Notes under the pieces: model-generated
Told to the model about the DNA's origin: nothing
The model's input: only the letters and a program-made list of their open reading frames with translations
Database searches by the model: none
Position numbers and translations under genes: made by a program
In this document: piece by piece, positions 23,713 to 35,504 of the stretch
Position numbering within the stretch: the first letter of the stretch is position 1
How the letters are laid out: each line of letters begins with the position of its first letter
From: Prochilodus magdalenae
Lineage: Eukaryota > Chordata > Actinopteri > Characiformes > Prochilodontidae
Direction of reading: 5' to 3'
Length of the DNA stretch: 64,000 nucleotides
Assembly (NCBI GenBank): GCA_024036415.1
Contig: JAMWET010005005.1
Coordinates: 140,001-204,000, forward strand

Positions 23713-26700
23713 TTTTTATATATATTTTTTTATATTATATATATATTTTTAAATATTATTATATTTATATTATTATTTTAATTTTTTTTTACACATTTTG
23801 AACTTTTAAATGTCAGTATGTAGATATTAATGTAATCAGTACACATTTACCGCAAATGACAGTGCCACACGGCTGAACTTGCTTATTTAGACCATCCTGG
23901 TCTCAGGACAAGATCATGGCTTGTATTCATAATGGCACACTACTGTCCTGCACACCTGCACGCTACAGTAGTATGTACTCCACTCCGCGCCCTGCTTGAC
24001 CTGCTTCTTGTTCGAGCGTGCTGGTTCCACCTTAAATAGTGCAGCGTTACATTGTAGTGACTCCGGCTAGCATAACAGAGAAAAGATAAGATGCTTTTAT
24101 TGTCATTGCACAGTGTACAACGAAATTGAGCAGCAATCCAATGGCACTTTACACACAAAATAATTAAACATATGGCTAAAATATATAAAGTGCAAGACTG
24201 AGATAATAATACAATAATAAAAATATATTTAAAAAAAAAAATAATAATATACATATATATACACACTGTCTAAAAATATTTAAATATAATAAATGACTAT
24301 AAAAACTGTATTTTCTAAACAAACTGTAACGGTCACTTTAAGACAGGTGCAGTGCGCATGTGCACGGTGGAGAGCTCGAGCGAATAATGGAGAGTGTGGA
24401 GGAAAGCGCGGGAGAGAATGTGCGTGTGGTGAACTGTACTAGGTTGTAGCCTGGGTTCTCCAATTGGTGTTATTTGGGAACTTGTGACGAGTGAAGTCTT
24501 GGTGCTCTCGTTGTTCATTAAACTGACTCCGAAACCCCTTCACGACGTGTTCCCTGCGTGTTTTTATTTTTATTTTCAGCACCTGCCAAAGCTGTTCGTC
24601 TCGAAGCTAGCGCATTGTAAGCTAAACTAAAACTAGCACACAGACGCTAACATGCTAACAGATTCAAACTCTCAACGCTTTGGCTTAATTACAGCTCTTC
24701 ATGTTCAGACAGTAGGAAAGGGGCTGCAAGAATCGAAGAATCGATTCTTCGACTCCATCACGTCAAAGTCGACTCCATCATGTCAGGGTCGACTCTTGGT
24801 AAATGACTCTAAGAGTTCAAATGTTCCACCCTAAATAGCGCTAGGCCGTATTTGGTTATAAAGAAGTCGAGGAGTCGATTCCGTAGAATTCAAGAGTTGA
24901 GGAGTCGAGAGTCGGATTCGGTTCCATAAATCTGTAGTCATCCATCATTAGGAGCTCAGAACATAGCTCCTCCCAACCTGTAAATTCAAATGTTCATTGT
25001 GATGGTAAAGACACATAATGACATCATCATTTGATCCAGTAACATAAATATGAGATTAGATCAGACAATCTTATGTGTTTTAAATGCAGCCTATGTATTT
25101 TTTTTTACTGAGGAAGCACTAACTGAGTATGTTCTTTAGATGTACAGAGATCCACATACTGAAATCAATAACTTTCTGAACCCCCAGATGTGCCGCTAAG
25201 GTTTATCCAAAGCAGCTCCCATCAATCAGCGTGGTTCTGATCTACCTGGATGAGGCTCTATCTATCATAAAGAGAGCCATACGCAGCATCATCGACAGAA
25301 CGCCTGCGCACCTTCTCAAGGAGATCATACTGGTGGACGACCACAGCACTAACGGTTTGTAGACTTCAGGGCTGAATCTTAGGATCATAAACCAGGGATG
25401 CACAACTCCAGTCCTGGAGCACCAGTACAGTTTGATTGTTCCCTCAGCACAAACACTACACAATCCACTAAAGCTGGCAATGAACAGATGAGTGTAATCA
25501 GGTGTGCTTGAGTAGGTAAACTGCCAAACTGTGCTGGACATCTGCCGTCCCAAGACTGAAGTTCTGCACCCCTGTCATAAACAATACTAACCATGTGCAA
25601 AGGTGAAGCAGCTGCTGCAGGGATTTGTTTGTTACAGTGTTGGGTTAGTCTGAAAAGGTCTGATGAGCTCAGTCTATTCATAATCTGATATTTTCCTTCC
25701 TAGAGGACCTCAAGGAGAAGCTTGATGAATACATTAGGTCAATTCATCAGGAGAAGCCTGGCTTAATTAAGAAAGTGAGGCACAAAGAGAGGCTTGGTTT
25801 GACACAGGCACGCATTTCAGGATGGGCGGCAGCTGTTGCCGACGTTGTGGCCATTTTGGACGCCCACATTGAGGTGCATAAGCAATGGTAAAATGAATTC
25901 CTACACGGTTTATCTGTAAACTGCTGCAGAATAGTAGGAAGGCCAAATGTCTTATTTTTATGGCTGCTTTGAATTCTGAAGCTATGCTATGCTATGCTAT
26001 ATCTCTGCTACAATATACATTTTTGTAGAATTGAAGTGATATTTATAAATGTCTGCATAATTTGGTGGGTTAAATATAGTCTGAGGTATACTCAAAGTCA
26101 TTCAGAGCGGTTTCATGTAAAATTGCTCACTGTAGAGAGCCAGATCTCTTTACAGTGGTGGTGATAGTGTCTAGATGTCACCACGTCCATTACAGATAGA
26201 TCTGTTTTTCATTTACTTACCAAAACCACCAATGAAACAAGACCACAAGTCCCCTGATAGTTAGGTCATATGAAATAGTGGAGTTCGTTAAAAACTTCTT
26301 CGACTTGGGCCTGCATGTACATCTAAACTATAAACAGCTTTTAGATATACACAGTCGAGTCATATTATTATGACCAGCAGCTAATGTCCAGAGTAACCTT
26401 TGTGTGCAGCATGGACAGCAGCTAGACGGGCTGGAAGTGATTCAGTAAGGTCCTGGTAGGTTGTCACATGCGCCTGGAGGCATGCTGACTGCAGTGCATC
26501 CCACATCTGCTGGTGGGGGGCTGGCACGGGGGAGGATGCAATGAGCGAACACGACTATTGAGGTGGTCCCAGAGATGCTCAGTTGGGTTCAAGTCTGGGG
26601 AATTAGGGGGCGAGAGATGTACTTGGAACTATTGGTCATTCTCCCATTCCTCTACAACCAGTGTCAGACATTTCTAGCAATGTGACATGAGGCATTGTCA

Positions 26701-29700
26701 TGCTGGAAGATCCCATCCACTCCAGGGAAGACCGTTAGCATGTATGGGTGTACGTAATTGGCAAGGATAGATTATTACCCCGATTGTTGAGAGTGCTTTT
26801 CACATAGATGGGTGGGCCCATGACTTCCTCGAGGAGGATTTGATGCCACTGTCGAAAGTAAGACCAGTGGTCATTATAATATGACTGGACTGTGTGTGAT
26901 AAAACTAAAATCTCTTTGCCAATGCATTTGTAGCCCAGTAACTTTGTGTGACAGCATTTGAAAAAGCTTAATCAGTTCAGACATCTGGTTCCCTTCACTG
27001 CCACTTCTATAAACCCAGTAATTTTCACTAAAATGAAGCACCGAATCGCATCTTAACCATTTAATTATGCAGCCATAATTCCACAGGATCAGTGGAATTG
27101 CCTATTTAGTGCCGTAATGCATGTCATGTAGCTTGTTATTTGCTTGTTAGTGTTTTGTCATCACTGGCTAACAAAGTGAAACATTACTCAGTATGTCATT
27201 ACCTTCTTTTTGATTTCAGGGCAGAACCGCTGCTGGCTAGAATCAAAAATGACAGGACCGTGGTGGTGTCTCCCGTGTTTGACCGGGTGAATTTTGACAC
27301 CCTGGAGGTGATTCAGTACGTAGCAGCTGCCCATGCTTTTGACTGGCAGCTCTGGTGCATGTATGAACACTTTAGGCCAGAGTGGTACACCCTTAACGAC
27401 CCGTCCGAGCCAGGAAAGTAAGTGGCATTCAGTGGATAGAATCACATACCTTAAATATGACACATACTTATAATACCTCTAACGATGGTTTGACCAAAAC
27501 ACTAATTTACACAATTTTACTTTTACCTTAAATCAGTTCTTAAATCAGTCAATCAGCCAAGACATGTTTGGTTGAATTGTGTGGTGACTAACACCACCGC
27601 CATTTATGTGGCATGCTGAGATCCAGCTCCCAGCCTGGGCAAACATTCTGCACTTTAAGACTGTTTTGTTTGCACACCCTTGCGACACAATTCAGTTCCA
27701 CGTCCCTCTGGAAGAAGAGCGCCCATTAAATGTACAGGACATGGCTTATGTTAATAGTAGCCACCTCTGTCTCTCCTACACTGGAGCTAGTCCGGGGGTG
27801 TGTTTAGAGTCTCTCGGATTTTAACCACAGGTCTCTGTTCACTGCCAAAATATATGTATTAATTGTAGCTGCAGTGCAAAACTAAACAGGCAAACCTAAT
27901 TTGGAAATCATGTCTTTGCCAATCAGTACACCTAACTGTATTAGGTAAATTCAGTTTTAGTCAAACCATCACATAATAATGTGTGCTAATACATGCTAAT
28001 AATTAATGACAGCTTATATGGTTGGTACCACTTTAGAATAAGGCTACCTTCATAAAGCATTTATGAAGAGATTATTAGTGGTTAATAGATAGATCATAAA
28101 TGCCTTAAAATCATTAATAAGCAGTTACAACACATAAATAAGAAGGCTAGCGGTGACCTGTTGCTAGTCTAACCGTGAAACCTCATTCTTTTTGTACTGT
28201 TAAAGCTCAGATTTTGATGTTTATTGATCTAACTGTGGCATTTCCAACGGTCCGCATCAGCCCTGTCAGCTTCAATACATATTCATATTCATCATAAGGC
28301 GCAGCTCACATTTGCCTTTTTATTAAAGTGTTATTACTGCTCATTAATACTTTGTAAGGTGTTTATAACTAGTTAATAGGTGTTATGTAAGCAAGCATTT
28401 AGAAATCCTTTATAAGGGTAGCCTTATTCTAAAGTGGTACCATGTGGTTTAATGGTGAAGCTGAAAATAGTACTTCTAGGAAGAGGAACTTCTGGAGGCC
28501 CATTCCCAACATTATGGCTCTACCTGTAGACGTTACTGTGGGTGTATGCTGTGTACATGTGTGATCAACTTGGTCAGTTCAGAGGAAATATGAATTCATC
28601 CCTGCTGTTGTTGTCAGGAGTCCCTCTGTCATGGGGATCCTTGTGGCTGATCGCGTATTCTTGGGAGAGATTGGAGTCCTGGATGGAGGAATGCATATTT
28701 ACGGAGGCGAGAACGTTGAGCTTGGAATACGAGTGAGTTGGCACGCATGTCTGGACCCCGCAGTACAAGCAAACCAAAAGTTGGGAACCTGATGAATCTG
28801 CTTATGGGTCTGTTCCAGGTTTGGACCTGCGGAGGAAGCATTGAAGTGGTGCCTTGCTCCAAAATCGCCCACATCGAGAGGGCGCACAAGCCGTACGCAC
28901 TAGATCTGAGTGTGCCACTGAGAAGAAATGCGCTGAGGGTGGCTGAAGTCTGGATGGATGAATATAAAAGCAATGTGCTTATTAGCTGGAACCTCCCCTT
29001 AAAGGTGTGTACCAGTGAGTCTTGAGGATCAGTCAGTTGTTTACTTGCTAAGTAAACAACAGACCTGATGTCTAGATACAGTAATGCTACATACTGAAAT
29101 GAAAGACACAGTGTATTCATCCAAATAACCTATATATGTTGCTGTTGCTCAGGATCATGGAATTGATGTAGGTGATGTGACGGAGAGGAAGAAGCTGAGG
29201 GAGAAACTAAACTGTAAGCCCTTCAAGTGGTACATGGACAATGTGTATCCTGACCTTGATACCTGGGAGGACCTCGTCGCCTATGGCGCCGTAAGCAGCA
29301 TTTATTCCTATTCATATTCTATTCATATTCATATTCCTATTCTAACCCTAACCCTAACCCTAACCCTAACCCTAGAATTTTAAAAATAAATGCACCATGG
29401 AATTCTAGTCGGCATGTAGAGTGGAGAAAGAAACATGGCGGTTCGGAAAAGGCTTAAAACACTTGTCAGTGTACGTTATTGCTTAATTGGTTGTCTTTTG
29501 ATCTGTTCCACAGATGCGTAATGACCTCTCAGACCAACACTGCATTGATCAGGGACCTGTTCCAGGGAGTATTCCCATTCTGTACCAGTGCCATTTCTAT
29601 GGCCCCCAGGTTTGTTCTCTGGCATCGGCTCCACGGTGTCTTAATTTTAAACACTAGATGCACAAAAGATCCTTAGATCTTAGACAAGGTAGCTGTCTCT

Positions 29701-31071
29701 CTGAGTCATCATGATCATCATCCCCTTGTTGTCTTTACACAGAACTGTTACTACAGGCTGAGTGGGGAGATTTACATCGGGGGCATCAAATCTCATAAGT
29801 ACAATAATAACCGCTGCCTGGTGGATCCTGGTGAGGGGCACGTACCTGGACTGCACGACTGTAAATTAGCCAAGGAGAAAGGATTCCACATGTACTGGGA
29901 CTTTAAACAGGTACTTACTCTGAGTGTGTGTGTGTGTATGCATGTTTGGTATGGACCGAACAAGTTCTGGATGTAGGCCACACCTGCGCTCAGATACATT
30001 TGCATCAAAGAATTGTGCAGTTGGCCCAGATCTGGTGGATGCCTTCCCTGGCATTTTATTGTTCCAGGTAGTCCCACAGATTTCCAAAAGGGTTCAAATC
30101 TGGGGATTTTGAAGGCCAGTCCAGATGTGTGAATGTTTCTAAATGCCAAATGTGACATTTGCAGCCCTGTAAATGCGAGAACTGTCCTTTTGGTGTGTGT
30201 ATGTATGTATGTATATATATATATAGTTTCAAGTTTCAGGTTTATTTGTCATATGCACAACATGTCAGGACATTATGCATTGAAATGCATTGAAATGCTT
30301 GTGGTGAGACTCAGGTTGGTACTCTACAGGGAGTAGATATATAATTGAATTGCAATTAAATTCGGTTTTTGTCCTCTCCTGTAAAGTTACCATTTAATAG
30401 ATTCTTATTTTTCTTTGGCCAGCGACAATATAAATTAATCATTTAGTTAATCCTCTGAGCCGCTTATCCTTCTGGCTAACAGGGGCAACACACATATCCT
30501 GCTGTTCACTGTGTGGAAGACAGGTCACCAGTCCATTGTAGGGCTTTATATGTATACAGTGCATTGACTGCACCCGGCACTGCTCTATTTAATGTTTTCC
30601 TAGCATAACACATCTGTCTGAACTGATCAAATAAAGGCTTCCAGAGAACAGGACCTGCATCCATGTTATCAGATGAAAACGTCTTATTTGATATCTTCCT
30701 TGATTTTGTTTGAAATACAATATGTATGCAGGTGACTGTCATGAATTTGAGTGGTTATCAGATCAGACAAAATCAAAGGGAGCATTAAATCATAGTAGGT
30801 CATCACTCGACACTCTGTGTCTAAACAGGGAGGAAGTAAACAAGCAATACGTTACACTGCTTAGAACACAAACACACACAAAGTATCCTCACAAAGTGAT
30901 ACAACAACAGTTAAGGTGTACTTGCTTTTCCTACAGGGTCAGGCAGTAAGGAACAGAGACACAGACAGATGTCTTGAGATTGCCCGGGGACGGGATTCAT
31001 ACTTCCAACTCATCATTCAGACATGCAGTGGGCAGCACTGGAGGATACAACACATCATCAAAGCTTTTTAA
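21869..31071 (+). CDS. galnt8: Polypeptide N-acetylgalactosaminyltransferase 8-like, copy A, 11 exons
   Basis: Family GT27 enzyme, Golgi type II membrane protein, transferring GalNAc from UDP-GalNAc to Ser/Thr at the start of mucin-type O-glycosylation. Exons: 21869-22052, 23194-23491, 25188-25354, 25704-25887, 27220-27417, 28618-28732, 28819-29004, 29153-29290, 29514-29609, 29743-29910, 30937-31071. All phases fit and give 622 aa (human GALNT8 about 637). Order: short cytosolic tail; membrane anchor about 9-27; Pro/Glu/Lys-rich stem from exon 2; [17 protein letters not shown] domain with LVDDHS near 211 and the metal-binding D-A-H at 269-271; YGGENVEL near 372 (most GalNAc-Ts have WGGEN, human GALNT8 has Y); then a ricin-type lectin domain from about 494 (CLVDPG, CLEIA, HWRIQ). 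I start at the ATG at 21869. Intact. In-vitro activity of GALNT8 itself is poorly defined, so 'active enzyme' is inference. Confidence 0.95.
22735..22910. mobile_element. Dispersed repeat in copy A intron 1
   Basis: GTATCTCCAAAATGGCAACT starts a segment with TTGAATGGAAGTCAGTGAAA that I recall as an abundant fish interspersed element. The same GTATC(T/C)CC(A)AAAATGGCAACT motif occurs as the arms of the inverted repeat at 23562-23642. Confidence 0.5.
23556..23642. repeat. Imperfect inverted repeat (hairpin), copy A intron 2
   Basis: Left arm AGTTGCCATTTTGGAGATAC at about 23556-23575 pairs with right arm GTATCCCCAAAATGGCAACT at about 23622-23641, and ACTAGT sequences lie next to the loop on both sides. 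The intervening sequence has ATCTCCAATATATATTGGAGAT, itself palindromic. It looks like the two ends of a small MITE fused with most of the interior lost. Confidence 0.7.
23650..23795. repeat. T/AT-rich low-complexity block
   Basis: A run of about 30 T (23682-23709) is embedded in TATATTTT-type repeats. Assembly length here is probably unreliable. Confidence 0.85.
24081..24260 (-). mobile_element. LINE 3'-tail-like fragment
   Basis: Second copy of the repeat at 1681-1800: TTATTGTCATTGCACAGTGT followed by GAGCAGCAATCCAA and TAATTAAACATATGGCTA. It lies in galnt8 copy A intron 2. Confidence 0.6.
24325..24565. mobile_element. Possible solo LTR-like segment
   Basis: A GC-richer block begins TGTAACGGTCACTTTAAGAC and runs past TTCATTAAACTGACTCCGAA to about 24560. 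It includes an AAAC-type tail and CGACGTGTT, reminiscent of a retroelement LTR inserted in intron 2. No target duplication or coding part was found, so this is tentative. Confidence 0.3.
24718..24935. repeat. TCGA-rich irregular repeat
   Basis: Repeated GTCGACTC/GAGTCGA words on both strands (AATCGATTCTTCGACTCC, AAGTCGACTCCATCATGTC, AAGAAGTCGAGGAGTCGATT, GAGGAGTCGAGAGTCG). This gives partial inverted-repeat character and may be a degraded transposon end-to-end palindrome. Confidence 0.45.
25380..25580 (-). mobile_element. MITE/SINE-like dispersed repeat, copy A intron 3
   Basis: CTCCAGTCCTGGAGCACCAG ... AAACTGCCAAACTGTGCTGG ... GTTCTGCACCCCTG is a form of the 'cagtcctggtcctggaggacc' family. 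Related copies lie at about 32665-32990 and 41430-41560. It is noncoding. Confidence 0.55.
26350..26885. mobile_element. Non-autonomous Tc1-like element with inverted ends, copy A intron 4
   Basis: The left end ACAGTCGAGTCATATTATTATGACCA and the reverse complement of the right end near 26867-26890 (CAGTCCAGTCATATTATAATGACCA) match over about 25 bp with few changes. Between them lies antisense transposase-like sequence (GGTAGGTTGTCACATGCGCC, GCATTGTCATGCTGGAAGAT). Degenerate. Confidence 0.65.
28024..28443. mobile_element. MITE with terminal inverted repeats, copy A intron 5
   Basis: The left end GGTACCACTTTAGAATAAGG (28024) matches the reverse complement of the right end (CCTTATTCTAAAGTGGTACC, ending 28442) exactly over 20 bp. 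The interior is about 380 bp, AT-rich and noncoding. The second galnt8 copy lacks it at this place, so it inserted after the duplication or was lost there. Confidence 0.85.
29342..29375. repeat. Interstitial telomere repeat, copy A intron 8
   Basis: About five to six perfect copies of CTAACC (vertebrate telomere repeat, C-rich strand), preceded by TATTC/CATATTC repeats. The matching intron of copy B lacks it. Confidence 0.95.
29945..30175 (-). mobile_element. Tc1-like fragment, copy A intron 10
   Basis: GTTCCAGGTAGTCCCACAGA TTTCCAAAAGGGTTCAAATC read on the minus strand gives the 'NPxxNLWDYLE' C-terminal block of Tc1-type transposases. Short and decayed. Confidence 0.65.
30180..30345 (-). mobile_element. 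(TATG/TA)n plus LINE-tail-like fragment
   Basis: GTATGTATGTATGTATATAT is followed by TTTATTTGTCATATGCACAA and CATTGAAATGCTTGTGGTGA, a typical minus-strand LINE 3' tail in fish. Confidence 0.5.
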
Positions 31072-31264
31072 CCAGCTTTGCAGTGCCCCCATCTTCTCCA
31101 AAAGGCGAGCAAGTTCAGGGGTCAGTTCAGGTCCACATTAATACTCACTGCACAAAATGACCTGTTACTGACGTGTACAGCTTCGAGTCTACATCACTTT
31201 ACAGTCCAATTCCTGCACTGTATGTTCTGACTCTGATGTTTGACTTAATACATTCTGTACACAT

Positions 31265-31270
31265 AATAAA
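31265..31270 (+). terminator. Polyadenylation signal of galnt8 copy A
   Basis: AATAAA about 195 bp after the copy A stop codon; a second candidate (AATAAA) lies near 31336. Either would give a short 3'UTR. Confidence 0.65.
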
Positions 31271-31534
31271 AACACTGTTTGCTCTCCACACAAATTGACA
31301 GGTGCCCTATTAAACATTGTGTTACAGTTTAATTTAATAAAAGGTCACAAAGCATCTCTATTCATTGTTAGTTCTCTACACAGAGGAACAGGTTCTCCTG
31401 GGCCTTTCCTAAATTTAAACAGCAAGTTAGTGTTGGATGCCAGTTGGTCATAAGCACTACATAAATCACCTCTGTTTTTGAACTAGTCCAAACCCATGAT
31501 AAGCAAGGTGATATATATACTGACTATAGACGTA

Positions 31535-31985
31535 TATGTGTACACTGTATTGCCAAAAGTATTCACTCGTCTGCCTTCACACGCATATGAATTTGAGTGA
31601 CATCCCATTCTTAATCCACAAGGTTTAGGAATGTGTTTATGGGAATTTCTGACCATTCTTCCAGAAGCGTATTTGTGAGGTCAGACACTGATGTTGGACG
31701 AGAAGGTCTGGCTCGCAGTCTCTGCTCTAAGTCATCCCAAAGGTGTTATAGGTCAGGTTGGAGTCAGGACTCTTCCATACACCTGCAGATTCATCTACTT
31801 CCTTCACACTATGGTCTTTGACATGCCTAAACACAATCACTCCTTTCATCCAAACATTAACATCTGCTTTGGAGCCAGTTCCCACACATGGAATAACACA
31901 ATCCCTGCACTGTAGCACCTCTTCTCAATCTATGAATCCCGTCACTCACACCCCACAGGTGTGTCATAGCCCCATCGTCCTCGTA
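31535..31985 (-). mobile_element. Tc1-like transposon relic
   Basis: It starts with TGTATTGCCAAAAGTATTCA, a terminal sequence common to fish Tc1-type elements. It continues with antisense transposase sequence (TCTGACCATTCTTCCAGAAG, GTTGGACGAGAAGGTCTGGC) to about 31980. No open frame remains. Confidence 0.75.
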
Positions 31986-32655
31986 CGGCAACAGATGCAG
32001 GAGCCTGAAGTTACTACCATCTTAAACATTCAAGCTACATAGTAAATCCACATTAAACCACTATATCAGGTACAAGTACTGGAAATCAGAGCCGACTTAG
32101 TTACAGAGCTGACACAGTTACTTTAACGTGCAATGCCAGATGATTAAGCATGCATTGAGAAAACGAGAAAAGGCTTAAGTGACAGCCTACAATTCAAACA
32201 AGAATGATTGGCAGGCCAGTGACGATAATGCTTAGGAAACAAGATGGCTGTTCTCAGAATTAAGTGCTTCCAGTGTGGACACAAGGTTTACTCAAATATA
32301 TACACTTTCGTTATACCACTGCAGGTATTGATCGTCTGACAAAAGAATGACAGCGGAATATTTGCTCAAGCAAACCATCTGTCGTCACTCGCAGAAATGA
32401 CAGTTACCACAACTGATCAAACCAGAGATAACCACAGTTATTAAATGCTGTACGTGTGGCAGTGTATATAATATTTTACATTTAAATGCCAAAAAAAAAC
32501 AGTAAAGCTGGGAGCCAGTTAACCTTTTGTCTAGGCCCAAAGATGGATTAAGGCACGAGTGAACCGCAGCAGCAATGGTGAATTGCCATTTCTTCGGTCT
32601 TGAGCTTAATCAGGCCCTACTGAATCACAACCAAACACGTCACTACTGTTGTCAT
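31986..32655. other. No gene seen
   Basis: Intergenic sequence after galnt8 copy A, AT-rich, with no supported exon or named repeat. Confidence 0.5.
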
Positions 32656-33000
32656 GTTAATCAGTGGGATCCAGTCCTGGTCCTGAAGGACCCCCGTTCC
32701 TGCACTTTTTTTTTTTTTCACCACTATATTGCACGTCATATAATTGCTTCGCTCTCTTCTCTTAATTGGTCAAATAATAAAGAAATAAATAATTCACTAC
32801 TGTCAGGTAGAACAGTGGTTCCCAGTCCTGGTGCTGGAGGACCACCTGCCCTGCCCAGTGTTGTGTTTTCCTGCCACCAACTTAAATCCAAGAAGGGCTT
32901 TCTCATTAGTTGGATCAGGTGTGTTGAGAACAGGACAAACACTAAACTGTATGGAGCAGAAGGTCCTCCAGGGAGCCACTGGTGTGGACTTTGAAAACAG
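32656..33000. mobile_element. Two dispersed-repeat copies in tandem
   Basis: GGGATCCAGTCCTGGTCCTG (about 32668) and GGTTCCCAGTCCTGGTGCTG (about 32816) begin two copies of the same noncoding family seen at 25380 and 41430. The second runs through ATCAGGTGTGTTGAGAACAG to about 32990. Confidence 0.55.
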
Positions 33001-33414
33001 TTGGAGCAGTTTGGTTGCTCTGGCAGTCTCATGGGCTAAATGGGCCTTTTTATGGACTTCAGTAGCAAACACTATTATCTTTTTCATTTAAATATGAAAG
33101 GAAATGAAAAGATCATGAACAAAATGCTACATTAATAAAGCCACAAGCGTAAGTTAAGAAACCATACAACCCTTTGTTAAATTAATATCTCAATAAATGC
33201 CTTTTATAGCTATATAAATAAACCATTCAAAAGGCCTGAATGCGTTATTGCTTTAATAGAAAGTTTACACGAGGATAATTCACTGAAATGGTTTATATCC
33301 TGACCTCATCATCTGGAAAGGCTGCAGCTGAGGAAACAATGACTTCTGCTGTCTGAGACAAAAGCAAACATATCTAAACTAATTAAATCCTAGTGTCTTC
33401 ATAAAAGAACAGCT
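33001..33414. other. No gene seen
   Basis: AT-rich spacer; no coding or repeat feature that I can support. Confidence 0.5.
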
Positions 33415-33935
33415 GAAAGGAAGTGTGGGATTGTAGTGCTGTTGGGAAGGGAGATGAAGCTTACCACGAATAATAAAGGGTGATAAATTTAGACTGATAG
33501 GATCAATATTTTTTGAGCTACACATTCATGGTAGAAGTCTGTCTCTCAGTATGGTGTCGGGCCGCCATGTTTGCTAACCCAACATGCCAGACGTCTCGGT
33601 ATGGAGCTGTAGAGGTTCCTAATGGTGTCCTGGGATAATCCATCCCATGCAGCTTGAATATCCTCACACAGTTACTGCAGATGGTGCTGAAGGTGGAGTA
33701 ACAACAGGCCTTCTGGACGGTGCCTCCATATATGGATTACTTTGGTCGTCTTGCAAGTCTCACAAAGTCAAAATGTACCCACCAAGTTTTGTTCCTGTCT
33801 GTTGAGTCCCTCTGGGTGCAGCTATTTGTGTTCAGTTGAACTTCACACAGGCATTGTAAAGTGTCAATCACAGTCCTGTCTGTTTACTCTTGCATCTACG
33901 TGTGCACATCAATGTGCTGAGGTATCGCCGCCCTG
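33415..33935 (-). mobile_element. Tc1-like element relic (family with copies at 42226, 49911, 52273)
   Basis: GAGCTACACATTCATGG, TGCCAGACGTCTCGGTATGG, GGTTCCTAATGGTGTCCTGG and CCCATGCAGCTTGAATATCC recur in all four copies. On the minus strand this encodes [34 protein letters not shown] sequence, the end of a Tc1 transposase. This copy shares a left flank (GTGCTGTTGGGAAGG) with the copy at 42226, so that flank belongs to the element. Confidence 0.75.
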
Positions 33936-34049
33936 TTTGCCTTCAGGGTGGCGTACTGTGATGGAAACACAAAGAGATGTGTTACAAAACAAACGAATTC
34001 ATCTCGCAAGTAGTCACGTCTCTTCTGTGTATAAGGGCGTGAGGGCATA

Positions 34050-35040
34050 AGAGAAAGTTCGACATGGGGGGGGGGGGCACCTTTCCTACTATAAATCAAA
34101 GCCCAAGCATGCAGACTGTTTCTACAAACGGCCGCTCGCAGGAGCTCAGTGAATTCCAGTGTGGTACTGTGATAGGATGCCACCTGTGCAACAAGTCCAT
34201 TTGTGAAATTTCCTCACTACCGAATATTCCACAGTCCACTGTCAGTGGGATTATAGCAACGACTGGTTATGACAGCAACCCAGTGACGAAGTAGTAGACC
34301 ACGTAAATGACAGAGCGGTGTCAGCGGATGCAATCACTACAGACCTCCAAACTTCATGTGACCTTCAGATTAGCTCAAGAACAGTGCGTAGAGAACTTCA
34401 TGGAATGGGTTTCCATGGCTAAGCAGCTGCATCCAAGTCTTACATCATCAAGCGCAGTGCAAAGCTTTGAACGCAGTGGGGTAAAGCACGCTGACACTAG
34501 AGCAGTGGAGGCGTGTTTTCTGGAGTGAGGAATCACGCTTCTCCGTCTGGCATCTGATGGATGGCTGTGGGTTTGGTGGTTGCCAGGAGAATTGTAGCAT
34601 TGTAAGGTTTAGTGAAAGGGGAATGATGGTTTGGGATTGTAGAGGTAACAGTGGATCCCTGTGGTAAGCCATATGACATAGGGACTGATGATAAAGTGAA
34701 TCTACCCATCAAATGGCAGACGTTAAAACTTTAAAGGTTGAGGTCACAGTAAATTTGAGCCACAGTGGCTACACTGAGCCGCAGTCTTTGCTCTGTGCTC
34801 AATGTCTTACTGAGGAACACAACATTCCCAAATGTGACTGCTTGGTATGATGGACATACAGGAGCATTCGCACATCTGGACTGGCCTGCAAAATCCCCAG
34901 ATTTGAACCCTCTTGGAAATCTGTGGGACTACCTGGAACAACCAGTAGACCTACAGGTAGGCATCCACCAAATCTGGCCACACTGTGCAATCCTTAGATG
35001 CCAGAGTGGCTGAACACTGATGTCAATGTCAATTTTGCCA
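34050..35040 (+). mobile_element. Tc1-like transposon relic
   Basis: Related to the copy at 19230-20115 (GGAGCTCAGTGAATTCCAGT, ACTTCATGGAATGGGTTTCC). The region ends with the '[24 protein letters not shown]' type C-terminal block near 34870-34950. A G-run (34065-34074) and several frame breaks are present. Inactive. Confidence 0.85.
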
Positions 35041-35222
35041 GTAGAAGGTCTGCCTCACTCCTAAAAACTGGACTGTTTATTATTCAACCCAGGCAGCTCG
35101 GTGGCATGAGTGCTGTCACCTGCCTGACGCCATACAGAGAGACACTACTTCTGAATGTGTAGTTCAATAAATATTGTTCATAACAGCCTAAATTTATCAT
35201 CAGTTATTGTTCCTGGTAACCT

Positions 35223-35504
35223 TTATCCTCTTTGTAGGTCCCACCATTTAATCAGCAGATCAGAATAAGACAGAGAACACTCAGCCTTGGCCAGGGAGCT
35301 CTTCATGCCAGTCAGCTTGGTGCAACAGTCAGGGCTGGAGGTGTAAGAATCACAGACACCATATTTATTCCACAACCTTCATACACAAATGTGTCTGTAA
35401 CCGACGGGATAACACTGACAGCAACACAGTAACTCACCACTAGAGGTCAGTGAGAGAGAGCAGAACAGCAGTAGCACTTCCAGCAGAGCAGACAGTTTCC
35501 TCAT
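35223..35504 (-). pseudogene. Possible broken small secreted Cys-containing protein (two exons)
   Basis: On the minus strand an ATG at 35504 opens MRKLSALLEVLLLFCSLSL, a textbook signal peptide, and the exon ends at 35438 on a good donor (GTG|GTGAGT). After a 103-bp intron with acceptor TTACACCTCCAG, sequence from 35334 reads PDCCTKLTGMKSSLAKAEC then SLSYSDLLIKWWD and a stop at 35223. The adjacent CC pair after a signal peptide recalls CC chemokines or similar small secreted proteins. The exon phases do not match: exon 1 ends in phase 1, and joining gives a stop after seven codons. So it is either a pseudogene, a wrong intron model or a one-base assembly error. No third exon was found. Family is not established. 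Confidence 0.35.
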
